Source of the DNA: Aquimarina aggregata | Lineage (GTDB): Bacteria; Bacteroidota; Bacteroidia; Flavobacteriales; Flavobacteriaceae | Direction of reading: 5' to 3' | NCBI RefSeq assembly: GCF_001632745.1 | Contig: NZ_LQRT01000005.1 | Span: 62,001-126,000 of the forward strand | Length of the DNA: 64,000 bases | In this document: one piece after another, positions 44,297 through 53,121 of the stretch | Position numbering within the stretch: position 1 is the stretch's first letter | Layout: each line of letters starts with the position of its first letter | Position numbers and translations under genes: made by a program | The notes under the pieces: generated by a model | Told to the model about the DNA's origin: nothing | Databases searched by the model: none | The model's input: only the letters and a program-made list of their open reading frames with translations

Positions 44297-45043
44297 TTAA
44301 ATACAGCTTTTACAAGAATAAAAGTCAATTACGCTTTGATTCTCTCTTAGCAATTTTTCTACATAATTTTTAGTTTCTTGTATGGATAGTAAAGGGATTT
44401 CTATTTGCATTGATCTCAAAGAACCATCTTTTTGTGGAACTATAAATATCATTTCACCAATTGTCAAGTCAAAAATACGTTCATTTACAATAGCATAGCC
44501 ATTACGATCTCCTGAGACAAAAGCATTAAAATCAATAGTGTTCTTTTTTGTTTTATAATATCCTTTAGCTAAATAGTTAGGGTGGTTTCTAGAAGATATT
44601 AATGATCGAAAGTGACTAAATTTTTCGGGGTCTATAAAATCTGTCGAGATAGCAATAATAAAGAAAACATCTTGTTCTACATCTTTAATAAAAGCTTTAT
44701 TAAACTTATTTTTTGTAGCATAAAAACAATTATAAAGAAAACGTTTATTATTTATTGTTAATCCTTTAAAATTACCATCATATCCTAAACCTATAAAACT
44801 ATTTTCTCCTACCAGATTATATTTGGGTACAGGAAAAATACCCCCTGATAATTTATGTTCTTTAAAAAAATTTAAATCCATCTTAAAAAGCTTATTATCC
44901 CAAGTGGCAGAGTCTCGTCGATGTATTTCATTTTTCTTCTTGGCTTTTATATCCCATTGATACTGGCTATAGCCAATTGTTTTAAAACAAATCAACATAA
45001 GTATTAGAATTATACTTTTTTTCGCTGTGGTTTGATATTTCAT
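44297..45043 (-). CDS. Exported protein of unknown function
   Basis: A 248-residue protein with a signal peptide (KSIILILMLICFKTIGYSQ) and a mature domain rich in Lys, Asn and Phe: HKLSGGIFPVPKYNLVGENSF, then IAISTDFIDPEKFSHF, ending SCKSC. The two terminal cysteines, near a third in LYNCFY, may form disulfides. No domain is recognised. It lies between the unknown 43621 gene and the barrel gene on the same strand, with gaps of 184 and 115 bp. Confidence 0.66.
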   Translation of the reverse strand: MKYQTTAKKSIILILMLICFKTIGYSQYQWDIKAKKKNEIHRRDSATWDNKLFKMDLNFFKEHKLSGGIFPVPKYNLVGENSFIGLGYDGNFKGLTINNKRFLYNCFYATKNKFNKAFIKDVEQDVFFIIAISTDFIDPEKFSHFRSLISSRNHPNYLAKGYYKTKKNTIDFNAFVSGDRNGYAIVNERIFDLTIGEMIFIVPQKDGSLRSMQIEIPLLSIQETKNYVEKLLRENQSVIDFYSCKSCI

Positions 45044-45158
45044 TTCGTGAACTTTACTTCTTTAGGTTTTAGCAATTATTCTGGATAAATGTCTTTTTTA
45101 CAACAATTAAAATATTCACTTATAATTGTTTTTAACCATTCTTAAAAATTTAAGGTGA

Positions 45159-47843
45159 TTAGAATTTGTAATTTGCCTTTAGTAATACGTATTTAGGAAG
45201 TAATCGATACGAGGCACTAGAAATAAATGTATCAGTAACATTATAATCTCTATAGTTATCTCTGTTTAAAAGGTTATTTCCAATCAAAGAAAAACTTACT
45301 CCTTTACTCTTTGGTTTGTAATTTACTTCAAAATCCATAAAATAATAGGTATCATTATCGTCATCCAGGTTATTAAAAAAGTATCGTTCTGACTGTAATT
45401 GTATATTAAATTTAGAACTTAACACAAAAGATAAGTCTATGAACGAGATATTTTGTGTTGCTGTATTTTTTATTGAAGTCCTAATTTGAGTTGTATTCCA
45501 AGTGGTGCCAACATGATAATTAAAAATGCCTCTAAATCCGGATCGTATTTCAAATCCATATTTACATTCTTCGCTTTCTACCAATCTTAAATTAGTACTA
45601 TTTACAATATTCTTAAACTCTGCTAGTGAATATGAAAGTTTGAGCTTAATGTTATTTCTAATAAATCTTAAATATCGATCTAGATTAACACTAGCACTAT
45701 AAAACTCTCTGTCTGGTATAATCAACTTTGTAGTTTGAACAAAATTTTGTGTGATAATAGAATTTGTACTCAAAAAATCATTGTCTTTAAGATATGACAA
45801 TGATATATTAGCAGTGAAACGATCTCCAAAATTGCCCAAGTTATATCCCGTAAATACCCGAGTAGCGTTTAGTTGGTTAAATGTTCCTGTACCTCTTAAA
45901 AAACTTCGATACCCTGTGAGTAAATAATTACTGTATATATCGGACACGTTAGCATTAGAATTTACATTTTCAACATATGCAAAAAGTCTATTTGCCTTAT
46001 CGATTTCCCAACTAAAATTTAGTTTAGTATTAACTAAAAAAGGAGATTCCTTTTGTCGTTTATCTGTCTCTTTTAACTGATTAAATAACTGATGCCCTTC
46101 AATATTTATGGCAATATCTACTTCTCTTAATTTTTTTCTATACCCTGAGATAATATATAAATCATGGGTTGTATATCTCGAAAGATTCATATACTCATCT
46201 GGAGCATTTAAAACCGTACTATTTTCTTTAAAAAAAAGATCAGAGCGCAACCTATCTTTTCTAAATTCGTATCCTACACTAAAATCCAATAAATCCTTGT
46301 TTTTTCTTCGATCCAGCATGTGCCCTTTAAACCCAACATAATTAAATTTATTTTTATTTAATTGTCGTACAGTATTTATGTTTTGAGTCAATGGAAACAG
46401 CTCTGTAAATAAAAATTGATTAGTAGTATATTCTTGTGGTTTTTCTTCATTAATATACCTACCTGTTACTAGTAACACTTTATTACTTTTAAATCTATTA
46501 CTGTATTTAATCATATGATCATGAAGTTGATTCTCGTCTTCTAATCTTTCATTATTTTCTAGCTCATTAAATATTAATTCTGTAGATGTATTAACCGATG
46601 ATGTATTAAATTTCCCTTCATACTCGAACAATTGAGTTTCTGATATATCATAGTTTAATTCTACTTTACCAAATCCCACATTAGTAGTTTTGCCCAATGT
46701 ATAGTTCTCAGTATTAGTAAATGAAGTTGTGTTTCCTGTAAAAGAAGTAAAACCTTGACTAAAAAATTTAGTATTATCTGAATTGAATAACCCTAATACC
46801 TTAAAGTTTACTTTTGAGGATAGTTTAAAAATAGAGTTTAAAGAGACTAACTCTGCATTATTAAAGTTCGTTCGAGTTTTTTTTAACCCTGGTACTTCGG
46901 CATTTAGCTTAATAAAAGAATATGCTCTTTGACTTTCTCCTATCATACCAGGTTCGTCACTATAATTTTGTGCATTTATAAGTCCTCGTACATCATCGGT
47001 CACATCTTCTCCAATATTATTTATACTCCCTAATAAAAAGTACTTATTCTTCTTCCCAAAACTAGACACATTTGATTCGATATCGTATCTATTCTCTGAT
47101 ACTACTCCATATCCAGGTGAAACAGACCCAAACCATTGTCGTTTAAAATCTTCATCCAACTTTAAATTTAAAGCTACTTTTTCACTCTCCTCGATACCTT
47201 TAAGTAATTTATTATTAGAATATCGTCGAAGCACCTCTACTTTATCTACTGCTTCTACATTTAAGTTTTTGGTAAGCAGCTTATATCCTTTTTTAAAGAA
47301 ATCATCACCCTCGACCATTACTTTTTCAACTTCTCTGCCATCTACTTTAATAGTACCCGTTTCTGATACATCAACACCCGGTAGTTTTTTAAGCAAATCT
47401 TGTATTACGGTTTCTTCTCCTTGTTTAAAAGATGAAACATTAAATACAATGGTGTCTTTTTTCTCGGTTATCGCTTTTTCTGAAGCAATAATTACTTCGT
47501 CTAACTCGTATGATGTAGCTTTTAGTACTGCATTATGCTCGATCTCTTCATTTTCCTTTACAATAATTTTAATATCTTTTGTTGCATACCCCAAAGCAGA
47601 AAAACTAAGTATTACTTCGTCTATCTCATTAGTTTGTAGCACATATTCTCCTTTTTGATTTGTATATGCAAAAGAGGTAATCGCATTGGTGCTATTATCT
47701 TTTAAAAACACATTAGCGGATCCAATAGGATTAGCTATACTGTCTGTAACTATACCCTTAATTGTAGATTGGGCGTATAAAAAATTGCCTAATAAAAATA
47801 GTATTAGGCAACTATAGTAGGTTAATGTCTTCTGATTGATCAA
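45159..47843 (-). CDS. TonB-dependent-receptor-like outer-membrane barrel with N-terminal CarboxypepD_reg domain
   Basis: An 894-residue outer-membrane protein: signal peptide (YYSCLILFLLGNFLYAQ), a carboxypeptidase-regulatory-like domain (residues 30-110, IKGIVTDSIANPIGSANVFLKD), a plug-like region with DLLKKLPGVDVSETGTIKVDGREVEKVMVEGDDFF, and a beta barrel whose alternating strands end in LLKANYKF. This is the outer-membrane beta-barrel family that neighbours GLPGLI genes in Bacteroidetes. The substrate is not known. A terminator-like hairpin lies inside its signal-peptide codons (47785-47811), which may limit expression relative to the GLPGLI genes. Confidence 0.87.
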   Translation of the reverse strand: MINQKTLTYYSCLILFLLGNFLYAQSTIKGIVTDSIANPIGSANVFLKDNSTNAITSFAYTNQKGEYVLQTNEIDEVILSFSALGYATKDIKIIVKENEEIEHNAVLKATSYELDEVIIASEKAITEKKDTIVFNVSSFKQGEETVIQDLLKKLPGVDVSETGTIKVDGREVEKVMVEGDDFFKKGYKLLTKNLNVEAVDKVEVLRRYSNNKLLKGIEESEKVALNLKLDEDFKRQWFGSVSPGYGVVSENRYDIESNVSSFGKKNKYFLLGSINNIGEDVTDDVRGLINAQNYSDEPGMIGESQRAYSFIKLNAEVPGLKKTRTNFNNAELVSLNSIFKLSSKVNFKVLGLFNSDNTKFFSQGFTSFTGNTTSFTNTENYTLGKTTNVGFGKVELNYDISETQLFEYEGKFNTSSVNTSTELIFNELENNERLEDENQLHDHMIKYSNRFKSNKVLLVTGRYINEEKPQEYTTNQFLFTELFPLTQNINTVRQLNKNKFNYVGFKGHMLDRRKNKDLLDFSVGYEFRKDRLRSDLFFKENSTVLNAPDEYMNLSRYTTHDLYIISGYRKKLREVDIAINIEGHQLFNQLKETDKRQKESPFLVNTKLNFSWEIDKANRLFAYVENVNSNANVSDIYSNYLLTGYRSFLRGTGTFNQLNATRVFTGYNLGNFGDRFTANISLSYLKDNDFLSTNSIITQNFVQTTKLIIPDREFYSASVNLDRYLRFIRNNIKLKLSYSLAEFKNIVNSTNLRLVESEECKYGFEIRSGFRGIFNYHVGTTWNTTQIRTSIKNTATQNISFIDLSFVLSSKFNIQLQSERYFFNNLDDDNDTYYFMDFEVNYKPKSKGVSFSLIGNNLLNRDNYRDYNVTDTFISSASYRLLPKYVLLKANYKF
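47785..47811 (-). promoter_or_regulatory. Terminator-like hairpin inside the 5' end of the barrel gene
   Basis: On the minus strand TTGCCTAAT and ATTAGGCAA pair perfectly (9 bp) around a 9-nt loop, followed by TTTTTT. The hairpin covers codons about 11-20 of the barrel gene, after the two GLPGLI genes. It has the form of an intrinsic attenuator within coding sequence. Confidence 0.55.
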
Positions 47844-47858
47844 AGTATACTTTTAAAA

Positions 47859-48662
47859 CTATTCAAACCTTTCTAAGCTATAATTTTTTGGATCAGGGCA
47901 AACATCACAATCCGTCATTATCCTAGCTCCTCTAGGTAATGAAGCTCTTGCCTTTGCCATCGTTTCATCATATTTGTTTTTTAGTGCCGTAATGTAGGTG
48001 TTCAGATCTTTAATTTTACTGATATCGGGCTTCTTTAATTTATCTTTAACCTCGTTAATATCAGGATTTAAATTTATTGTAGTAGCCCTAAATTCGTACT
48101 TTCCTGTTTCTTCACTCACTTCGACAATCAGGCCAGGTAACCCTCTTAATTTCCATGGACCATGCGATATTGGAATTTCTGAAGTAAACCAAACCGTATA
48201 TTCACGTCCTCTAAACTTAGCTGTAGCTTTTTGACAGGTATATTCTCCTATTTTTTTGCGTTCCTCATGCAATTGCCATGGAATTTTTTGTATGGTATCT
48301 CTTATAAAATATAGCTTTTGGGCTATAGATTCTCTAAAAATCAATTCATTGGTTTTAGTATTTGTATAATAATACGGCTTAGGTAAATTACTCTTTACAA
48401 TTTTATCGGATATCATTTCACCATTTGGCCCTACTCTTTCCTTTTGTTTATTTCCTACCAATTTTTTTGCATCACCGATCTTTTCATAAAAAGATGTAGT
48501 CTCATCAAAATAAAGCCTGTATGGATTGGCAAAAGACACTCCGTTTTTATTGTTGATAATATTCTGGTATTCAACAATACCGCTATATTGATCTTGCGCC
48601 GTAATCGTTATTGTAAACAATAGTAATACTAATGCTTTATTCATAAACTTAGGGTTACTCAA
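47859..48662 (-). CDS. GLPGLI-family protein (second of two)
   Basis: A 267-residue secreted protein of the GLPGLI family (TIGR01200). The namesake motif is intact in GPWKLRGLPGLIVEVSEETGKYEF, preceded by YTCQKATAKFRGREYTVWFTSEIP. A signal peptide is present (ALVLLLFTITITAQ). Cys residues toward the end (MTDCDVCPDP) are shared with the other copy. The two copies are about half identical along their whole length, so a tandem duplication is evident; they overlap by 8 bp. GLPGLI proteins are periplasmic or outer-membrane, typically paired with a TonB receptor, as here. Their role is unproved. Confidence 0.92.
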   Translation of the reverse strand: MSNPKFMNKALVLLLFTITITAQDQYSGIVEYQNIINNKNGVSFANPYRLYFDETTSFYEKIGDAKKLVGNKQKERVGPNGEMISDKIVKSNLPKPYYYTNTKTNELIFRESIAQKLYFIRDTIQKIPWQLHEERKKIGEYTCQKATAKFRGREYTVWFTSEIPISHGPWKLRGLPGLIVEVSEETGKYEFRATTINLNPDINEVKDKLKKPDISKIKDLNTYITALKNKYDETMAKARASLPRGARIMTDCDVCPDPKNYSLERFE

Positions 48663-49446
48663 ATCTTTCTAAACTTCGATTATTTGGATCAGGACAAATA
48701 TCACAGCCCTCTAATGATTTACCCCCTCTAGGCAATGAAGCTAGCATCATTGCTCTTTCGTCTTTAGCCTTATTTTTTATAACTTCTTTGTATCCATCGA
48801 AACCTATTATATCTTTAGCTTTAGTCTTAGGCTTTTGTAATTCCTCTTTTACCTTTTCATGATCAGGACTTAGATTAATTTTAGTGGCTCTAAATTCATA
48901 TTTCCCCGTTTCTTCGGTAACTTCTAGAATTAAACCTGGTAACCCTCTTAATTTCCAAGGCCCATGTGATACTGGTATTTCTGTTGTAAACCAAACGATA
49001 TATTCTCTTCCTCTATATTTTGCCATTGCTTTTTGACATTCATATTCACCTATTTCTTTGTAATCTTCTTCTAATTTCCAAGGAATTACCTCTAAGCTAT
49101 CTTGAACTATATAGGATTTTTGTACTATTGTTTCTCTAAACAATAAGTTTTTATCCTTTGTATTGGTATAATAGTAAGAAAATGGCAGGCTAGATTTCAA
49201 AATTTTGTCTGTTACTTGTTGCCCTTCTGATCCGTAAGATTGTTCTTCGTTTTTATTTATTCTTTTTGCATCTCCCATTCTTTTATACATAGACCTTTCA
49301 GCGTCAAAATAAAGTCTATATGCTGTGCCAAAAGATACACCACCAGGATTATTAATAATTCTTTGATACTCTACAATTCCAAGATTTGGCACTTGTGAAA
49401 ATGCAAAGTACCCTACTAATACAAATAGATATAATATGTTTTTCAT
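48655..49446 (-). CDS. GLPGLI-family protein (first of two)
   Basis: A 263-residue GLPGLI-family protein with signal peptide MKNILYLFVLVGYFAFSQ and the family motif GPWKLRGLPGLILEVTEETGKYEF. The preceding YECQKAMAKYRGREYIVWFTTEIPVS and the end CDICPDPNNRSLERFE parallel the downstream copy (SLERFE is shared). Its stop overlaps the downstream start by 8 bp, so the two are co-translated. The 66-residue secreted peptide gene lies 84 bp upstream. The two copies differ mainly in loops, so they may have split partners. Confidence 0.92.
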   Translation of the reverse strand: MKNILYLFVLVGYFAFSQVPNLGIVEYQRIINNPGGVSFGTAYRLYFDAERSMYKRMGDAKRINKNEEQSYGSEGQQVTDKILKSSLPFSYYYTNTKDKNLLFRETIVQKSYIVQDSLEVIPWKLEEDYKEIGEYECQKAMAKYRGREYIVWFTTEIPVSHGPWKLRGLPGLILEVTEETGKYEFRATKINLSPDHEKVKEELQKPKTKAKDIIGFDGYKEVIKNKAKDERAMMLASLPRGGKSLEGCDICPDPNNRSLERFE

Positions 49447-49529
49447 TTTAGTTTTAGTTTTAAACCGTTTCTATAATTTAAAAATTATATTACTTTTATC
49501 TATTAAAGATTTAAATTATTCTACAGAGT

Positions 49530-49730
49530 TTAACAAGACTGTATTACGACATCAACTATCTCTCCGTCATGATTGTAAATATGCGTAATTCTAGTACAAA
49601 ATTCTAAATCCTCAGTAGAAGTTACTTCTGCGCTATTTTTCATTTTTGTATTTATATTCAAATCTGTGCTTATTGCATAGGTAGATATTGTACCTAATAA
49701 TATTCCTAAAGTTAAAACGATTTTTTTCAT
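49530..49730 (-). CDS. Secreted mini-protein with two cysteines
   Basis: A 66-residue protein with a clear signal peptide (MKKIVLTLGILLGTISTYA, cleavage near residue 19-20) and a mature peptide of about 46 residues that contains only two cysteines, in LEFCTRITHIYN and at the C-terminal residue (VVIQSC). It ends at the Cys. The mature peptide is acidic. It precedes the GLPGLI pair on the same strand and could be a small secreted ligand, receptor partner or modified peptide. No family is recognised, but signal, size and context make a real gene likely. Confidence 0.7.
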   Translation of the reverse strand: MKKIVLTLGILLGTISTYAISTDLNINTKMKNSAEVTSTEDLEFCTRITHIYNHDGEIVDVVIQSC

Positions 49731-50179
49731 ATGATATTAGATTTTAAAAATTAATGATTTGTTGTATTTATTAATTACAGAAACGGTTTTCTAATGTTAC
49801 ATTTTAGATATAACACGGCTCTTTTAGCTCTTTCAAAAAAGCCATAAGTAATCTTGCTTAAACAAAACTTGTCTAAGTCAATAGTGTACATCAAAAAAAT
49901 TATGAAAATTCGATTCTGGGTAGGTACAAAAGACTGTTATCGAATAACGAAATAAATATACTATGCTTTTTAGAAATCTGGTTACGGGTTTCCGCAAGGA
50001 AAAATTTATAAAAGAACACCTAAGAACACAACTAATTAATAATAAACAATTTACTAGATTCACAAAAATGTTTTTGTGATATGTTTAACTTATCTATGGT
50101 AGACTTTTAACACAAGCCAAATTCTTCAAAACATATCAAAAAGTAAATAGGAAATTGAATAAGTCGCTTACCACTCTTA
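49731..50179. other. 449-bp intergenic region with candidate operators
   Basis: No convincing gene. A 61-codon frame on the minus strand has no support. It holds an inverted repeat GTTATCGAATAAC (49936-49948) and an imperfect palindrome TTACGGGTTTCCGCAA (49982-49997), about 190-270 bp upstream of the mini-protein gene. Otherwise A/T-rich with nothing else recognised. Confidence 0.4.
49982..49997. promoter_or_regulatory. Imperfect palindrome, candidate operator
   Basis: TTACGG and CCGCAA form 5 of 6 complementary positions around GTTT. The TTTCCG core also occurs in the direct repeat at 1271-1304, which may point to related regulators. Weak evidence. Confidence 0.3.
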
Positions 50180-50641
50180 TTATTTTTTAACCGATTGACG
50201 AACTCCAGAAATACAGATTACATCATCTCCCGATAAATGTTTTACTGCTACATATACTTCTTTAGAATCCTCTAAAAACTCAACAGTATATGTTTCTTCT
50301 ATATTTGAAGTACTTAGTATTCTAACCCCATAATTTATGAGCTCCTCTTCTGCGATAAAAGAAAAACATTTTTCAATTACAACAGATTCTGCTATACCCC
50401 AAATCCATCCTGGATTATCTAATGTATTGGTAGCGCCATACATTCTAATAGCACCTGTTCTTGGTATTGAATCCAAATTGTACAGTCTTACGCCGCAAGT
50501 TTCATCATTTTTATTAATAAAATCTGCACAAGGATCTTCTTCGATACGGTCATCAAAACTTGTATTGTCATCATTATTACAAGAGACGAGCATGATAGCG
50601 TGTAAAAAGACAACCAGTAATTGTATGTGAGATTTTTTCAT
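50180..50641 (-). CDS. Small lipoprotein of unknown function
   Basis: A 153-residue lipoprotein (VVFLHAIMLVSC lipobox, Cys21, then NNDDNTSFDDRIEEDP). The mature domain has three more Cys (DPCADF, ETCGVRL, EKCFSF) and a last (VICISG), so several disulfides are likely outside the cytoplasm. The Trp-rich turn NPGWIWGIAESVVIE resembles lipid- or peptide-binding surfaces. Not recognised. It is monocistronic, with the hairpin-repeat tract on its upstream side. Confidence 0.7.
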   Translation of the reverse strand: MKKSHIQLLVVFLHAIMLVSCNNDDNTSFDDRIEEDPCADFINKNDETCGVRLYNLDSIPRTGAIRMYGATNTLDNPGWIWGIAESVVIEKCFSFIAEEELINYGVRILSTSNIEETYTVEFLEDSKEVYVAVKHLSGDDVICISGVRQSVKK

Positions 50642-50791
50642 AATCAGAGCTTAAAATTATTCGTACACCCTTTAGACTGTCTAATTTGTAAAAGTTGCGT
50701 CATCAATTAAAAAAAGAAGTTTAAACTAGTTGCCCGCTCAACAAATGCAGTTTATATGTTTTATGCATATAGTCTTCATCATTCGAGCTCC

Positions 50792-51039
50792 GGGGTGTAA
50801 TTTTAGGCTTCGCAATCTAAAATTTGAGCTACCTATACCATGCTATGAGCCTTTTTAACCTTCCGTTGGGTCATTTTGACGAAGTGTTGAATCTTTGGGG
50901 TGTAATTTTGGGTCAATACGGTTAAAATTTGAGCCCTTTAGGTTAAAAATTAGACCATGCCTCTCTAATTTTAGCGCTCTGACGTCTAAAATTCCGTCTA
51001 ACAGATCCAACCGAGGGCCTTTTTGGCCCAACGGAAGGT
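50792..51039. repeat. Intergenic tract of repeated hairpins with variable loops
   Basis: Three AATTTTAG...CTAAAATT-type stems stand at 50799-50824, about 50904-50929 (one arm diverged) and 50967-50993, each with a different 10-11 nt loop. The first two also share GGGGTGTAATTTT and TAAAATTTGAGC at a 105-bp offset. A 13-bp inverted repeat (ACCTTCCGTTGGG at 50858-50870, its complement at 51027-51039) encloses the second half, and a GGGCC-T5-GGCCC hairpin lies at 51015-51029. No gene fits; a 71-codon minus-strand ORF here is an accident of the repeats. Confidence 0.6.
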
Positions 51040-51109
51040 CTTTAGCACTAATTTTTCTTTTTTTATACATCTTTTTATTTTCGCCAGCAATGTTATACTG
51101 AGCTTATCA

Positions 51110-52957
51110 TTATAATTTACGAGTTAATTCTAAAACTTTTTGCGCCACACGTTCCTTGTAATCATCAGAATTATTAAGTGCTGCTGCTTTTTTATAATTA
51201 GCGATAGATTTTTTTATGGCTCCAGTTAACTCATAAATCTCTCCTAAGCTATCAAATGTATTATATGACGATGAATGTTCTTTTGCATTAAACTCTAATA
51301 CTGCAATAGCTTTTTCCATATTATTTTCTATATAAAACTGATATCCAAATTCGTTAAGCATTGCTTCATAATTTAAACTAGGTGCTTCTTTTTTTACTTT
51401 TTTATATGTGATTATCGCATCATTGATGTCATTCTGCATAAAAGCATTGATCAACTCGGTTTTATGATTTCTAACGGCTTCTTTTTTAATAATCACTTTA
51501 TTTTTTTTATCTACATCTCGATAAATTACTATTCCTTCGAATTTATTTGTTGCACTTAGATTAAACTGTACATAGTTTGGGTAATCTTCAATTTTAAAAG
51601 TGTTGTTGCCCAAGTAGAACATTTTATTTTTTTTCTTATTTAATATGAATTCAAACAGAGGAGAATTAATGTATACCTCTCCATTTTCTTCGAAAATTTT
51701 ATCGATGACTTGAGCACTAAATAAAAAATCTAAATAAGGTCCTTGAATGGCTGATATCAATTCTTGAGGCGCTTTATGTAGTAGTGATTTTTGAATAGGT
51801 TTTTTCCAACCGCGCATGGTAATTACCTCGTTTCTTAAAAACCCCATTACTGGCATTCTATTGGGTTTATCTCCGTTAGCTAATATCGCAATCCCATTAC
51901 CACCGTTCATGGTTGCCATAAATTCTCCGCCAACTCCTGTATTTGATCCCCCGTGAGAAAACCAATCTAGGTTACCGATTCCAAAAGATCTTCTCCAACC
52001 AGCGCTCCAACCCCCAATTTTGTCAAGAGTAACAATATCAGTAATTCTTTTGGCAACAGCATTTGATACTACTTTGTTGTTTTTATTACGTAACGCATTT
52101 TGCATTTCGATAGCGATCACAGATAAATCTGATGGCGTAGACCACATTCCGGATGGTGCAACTTGTGGAGTAATAGGTAATCCTGTTTTAATAATCTCTC
52201 CTTTACTATTGTGCACTTTTGCAACATTGGTAAGAAAACCATCCTCATTTGGCTGTTTCATAGTTGTGTTTTCTAATCCAAGAGGAGTCAAAATATGTTC
52301 TTGCATTAATTCTGCTAATGGTTTTTTGAAATGATCTTCCAAAGCCATTTGAATAATTACATATCCACCACCACTATACTCCCAATCTGTTCCTGGTTCA
52401 AAAATAAATCCAATTTCTTTATCATATCTCGGAAGCAGTTCTCCTTTTAAACTCTGCACAATAGTTGGGATTTTATCACCTTCGTAAAAGTCAGCAAAAC
52501 CTCCTTGAGTAGTTCCTGCCGTATGTGATAATAGTTGCATCCAAGTGATTTGACCTGACTTTTTAAAATTACTTTTTGGCAACTTCCAACGTTGCAGATA
52601 TTTTGAAATTGGACTATCTAAATCTATTAATCCTTTCTCTTCTAAAACTCCACACAGCATTGCCACTACAGCTTTTGATGTAGAAGCTGTTGAAAATGAT
52701 GTATTGGCATCTATTTTATCATCAGAATTTGCAGCTTTTATACCCCACTCTTGTGTCCAAATAACTTTATAATCCTCAAAAACAGCTACACTTAATCCAT
52801 ACAGCTTATGCTTTTCCATTTTTTCTTTAATAGTTACCGCCAAAGCATCAAATTCTGAAGATTCTTGAAAGTTGCTATTTTGTTGTGCATTAATTTTAAA
52901 TGTATAATCGCTAACTACGATTATAAGGGCTACAATTATAAATTTTATCGTTTTCAT
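51110..52957 (-). CDS. Serine hydrolase (class C beta-lactamase-like) with C-terminal TPR-like region
   Basis: A 615-residue exported protein with signal peptide FIIVALIIVVSDYTFKINAQ. The N-terminal beta-lactamase/esterase domain carries the S-x-x-K site in FSTASTSKAVVAML and a Tyr motif in WEYSGGGYVIIQ, with the third box near WFSHGGSNTG, which fits the HxG form of EstB-like enzymes. The C-terminal 130 residues are helical repeats (AIITYKKVKKEAPSLNYE, EKAIAVLEFNAKEHSSSYNTFDSLGEIY) like TPR. This fusion is common in Flavobacteriaceae, where the enzymes hydrolyse D-amino peptides or esters. It is divergent from the two-component pair that begins at 53122. Confidence 0.9.
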   Translation of the reverse strand: MKTIKFIIVALIIVVSDYTFKINAQQNSNFQESSEFDALAVTIKEKMEKHKLYGLSVAVFEDYKVIWTQEWGIKAANSDDKIDANTSFSTASTSKAVVAMLCGVLEEKGLIDLDSPISKYLQRWKLPKSNFKKSGQITWMQLLSHTAGTTQGGFADFYEGDKIPTIVQSLKGELLPRYDKEIGFIFEPGTDWEYSGGGYVIIQMALEDHFKKPLAELMQEHILTPLGLENTTMKQPNEDGFLTNVAKVHNSKGEIIKTGLPITPQVAPSGMWSTPSDLSVIAIEMQNALRNKNNKVVSNAVAKRITDIVTLDKIGGWSAGWRRSFGIGNLDWFSHGGSNTGVGGEFMATMNGGNGIAILANGDKPNRMPVMGFLRNEVITMRGWKKPIQKSLLHKAPQELISAIQGPYLDFLFSAQVIDKIFEENGEVYINSPLFEFILNKKKNKMFYLGNNTFKIEDYPNYVQFNLSATNKFEGIVIYRDVDKKNKVIIKKEAVRNHKTELINAFMQNDINDAIITYKKVKKEAPSLNYEAMLNEFGYQFYIENNMEKAIAVLEFNAKEHSSSYNTFDSLGEIYELTGAIKKSIANYKKAAALNNSDDYKERVAQKVLELTRKL

Positions 52958-53121
52958 AGTAATAACATATTAGTTCGTAAATTGATTTTGATACAAATTC
53001 ATGTTTTATTTACGAGATTAAAAGTGTTTTTTTACCAACTGCTCTATAGCTATTTAAACTGCATTTTTGAACTCTATTTTTAAACTAACTTAGCCGTTGA
53101 TAATCGATTTATTTTTAATAC

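Noticed and set aside
49878..50063. 61-codon minus-strand open frame
   Set aside because: No signal peptide or family pattern; it crosses the two palindromes of the intergenic region.
50855..51070. 71-codon minus-strand open frame in the hairpin tract
   Set aside because: Its codons simply read through inverted repeats; the pattern is explained by the hairpins.
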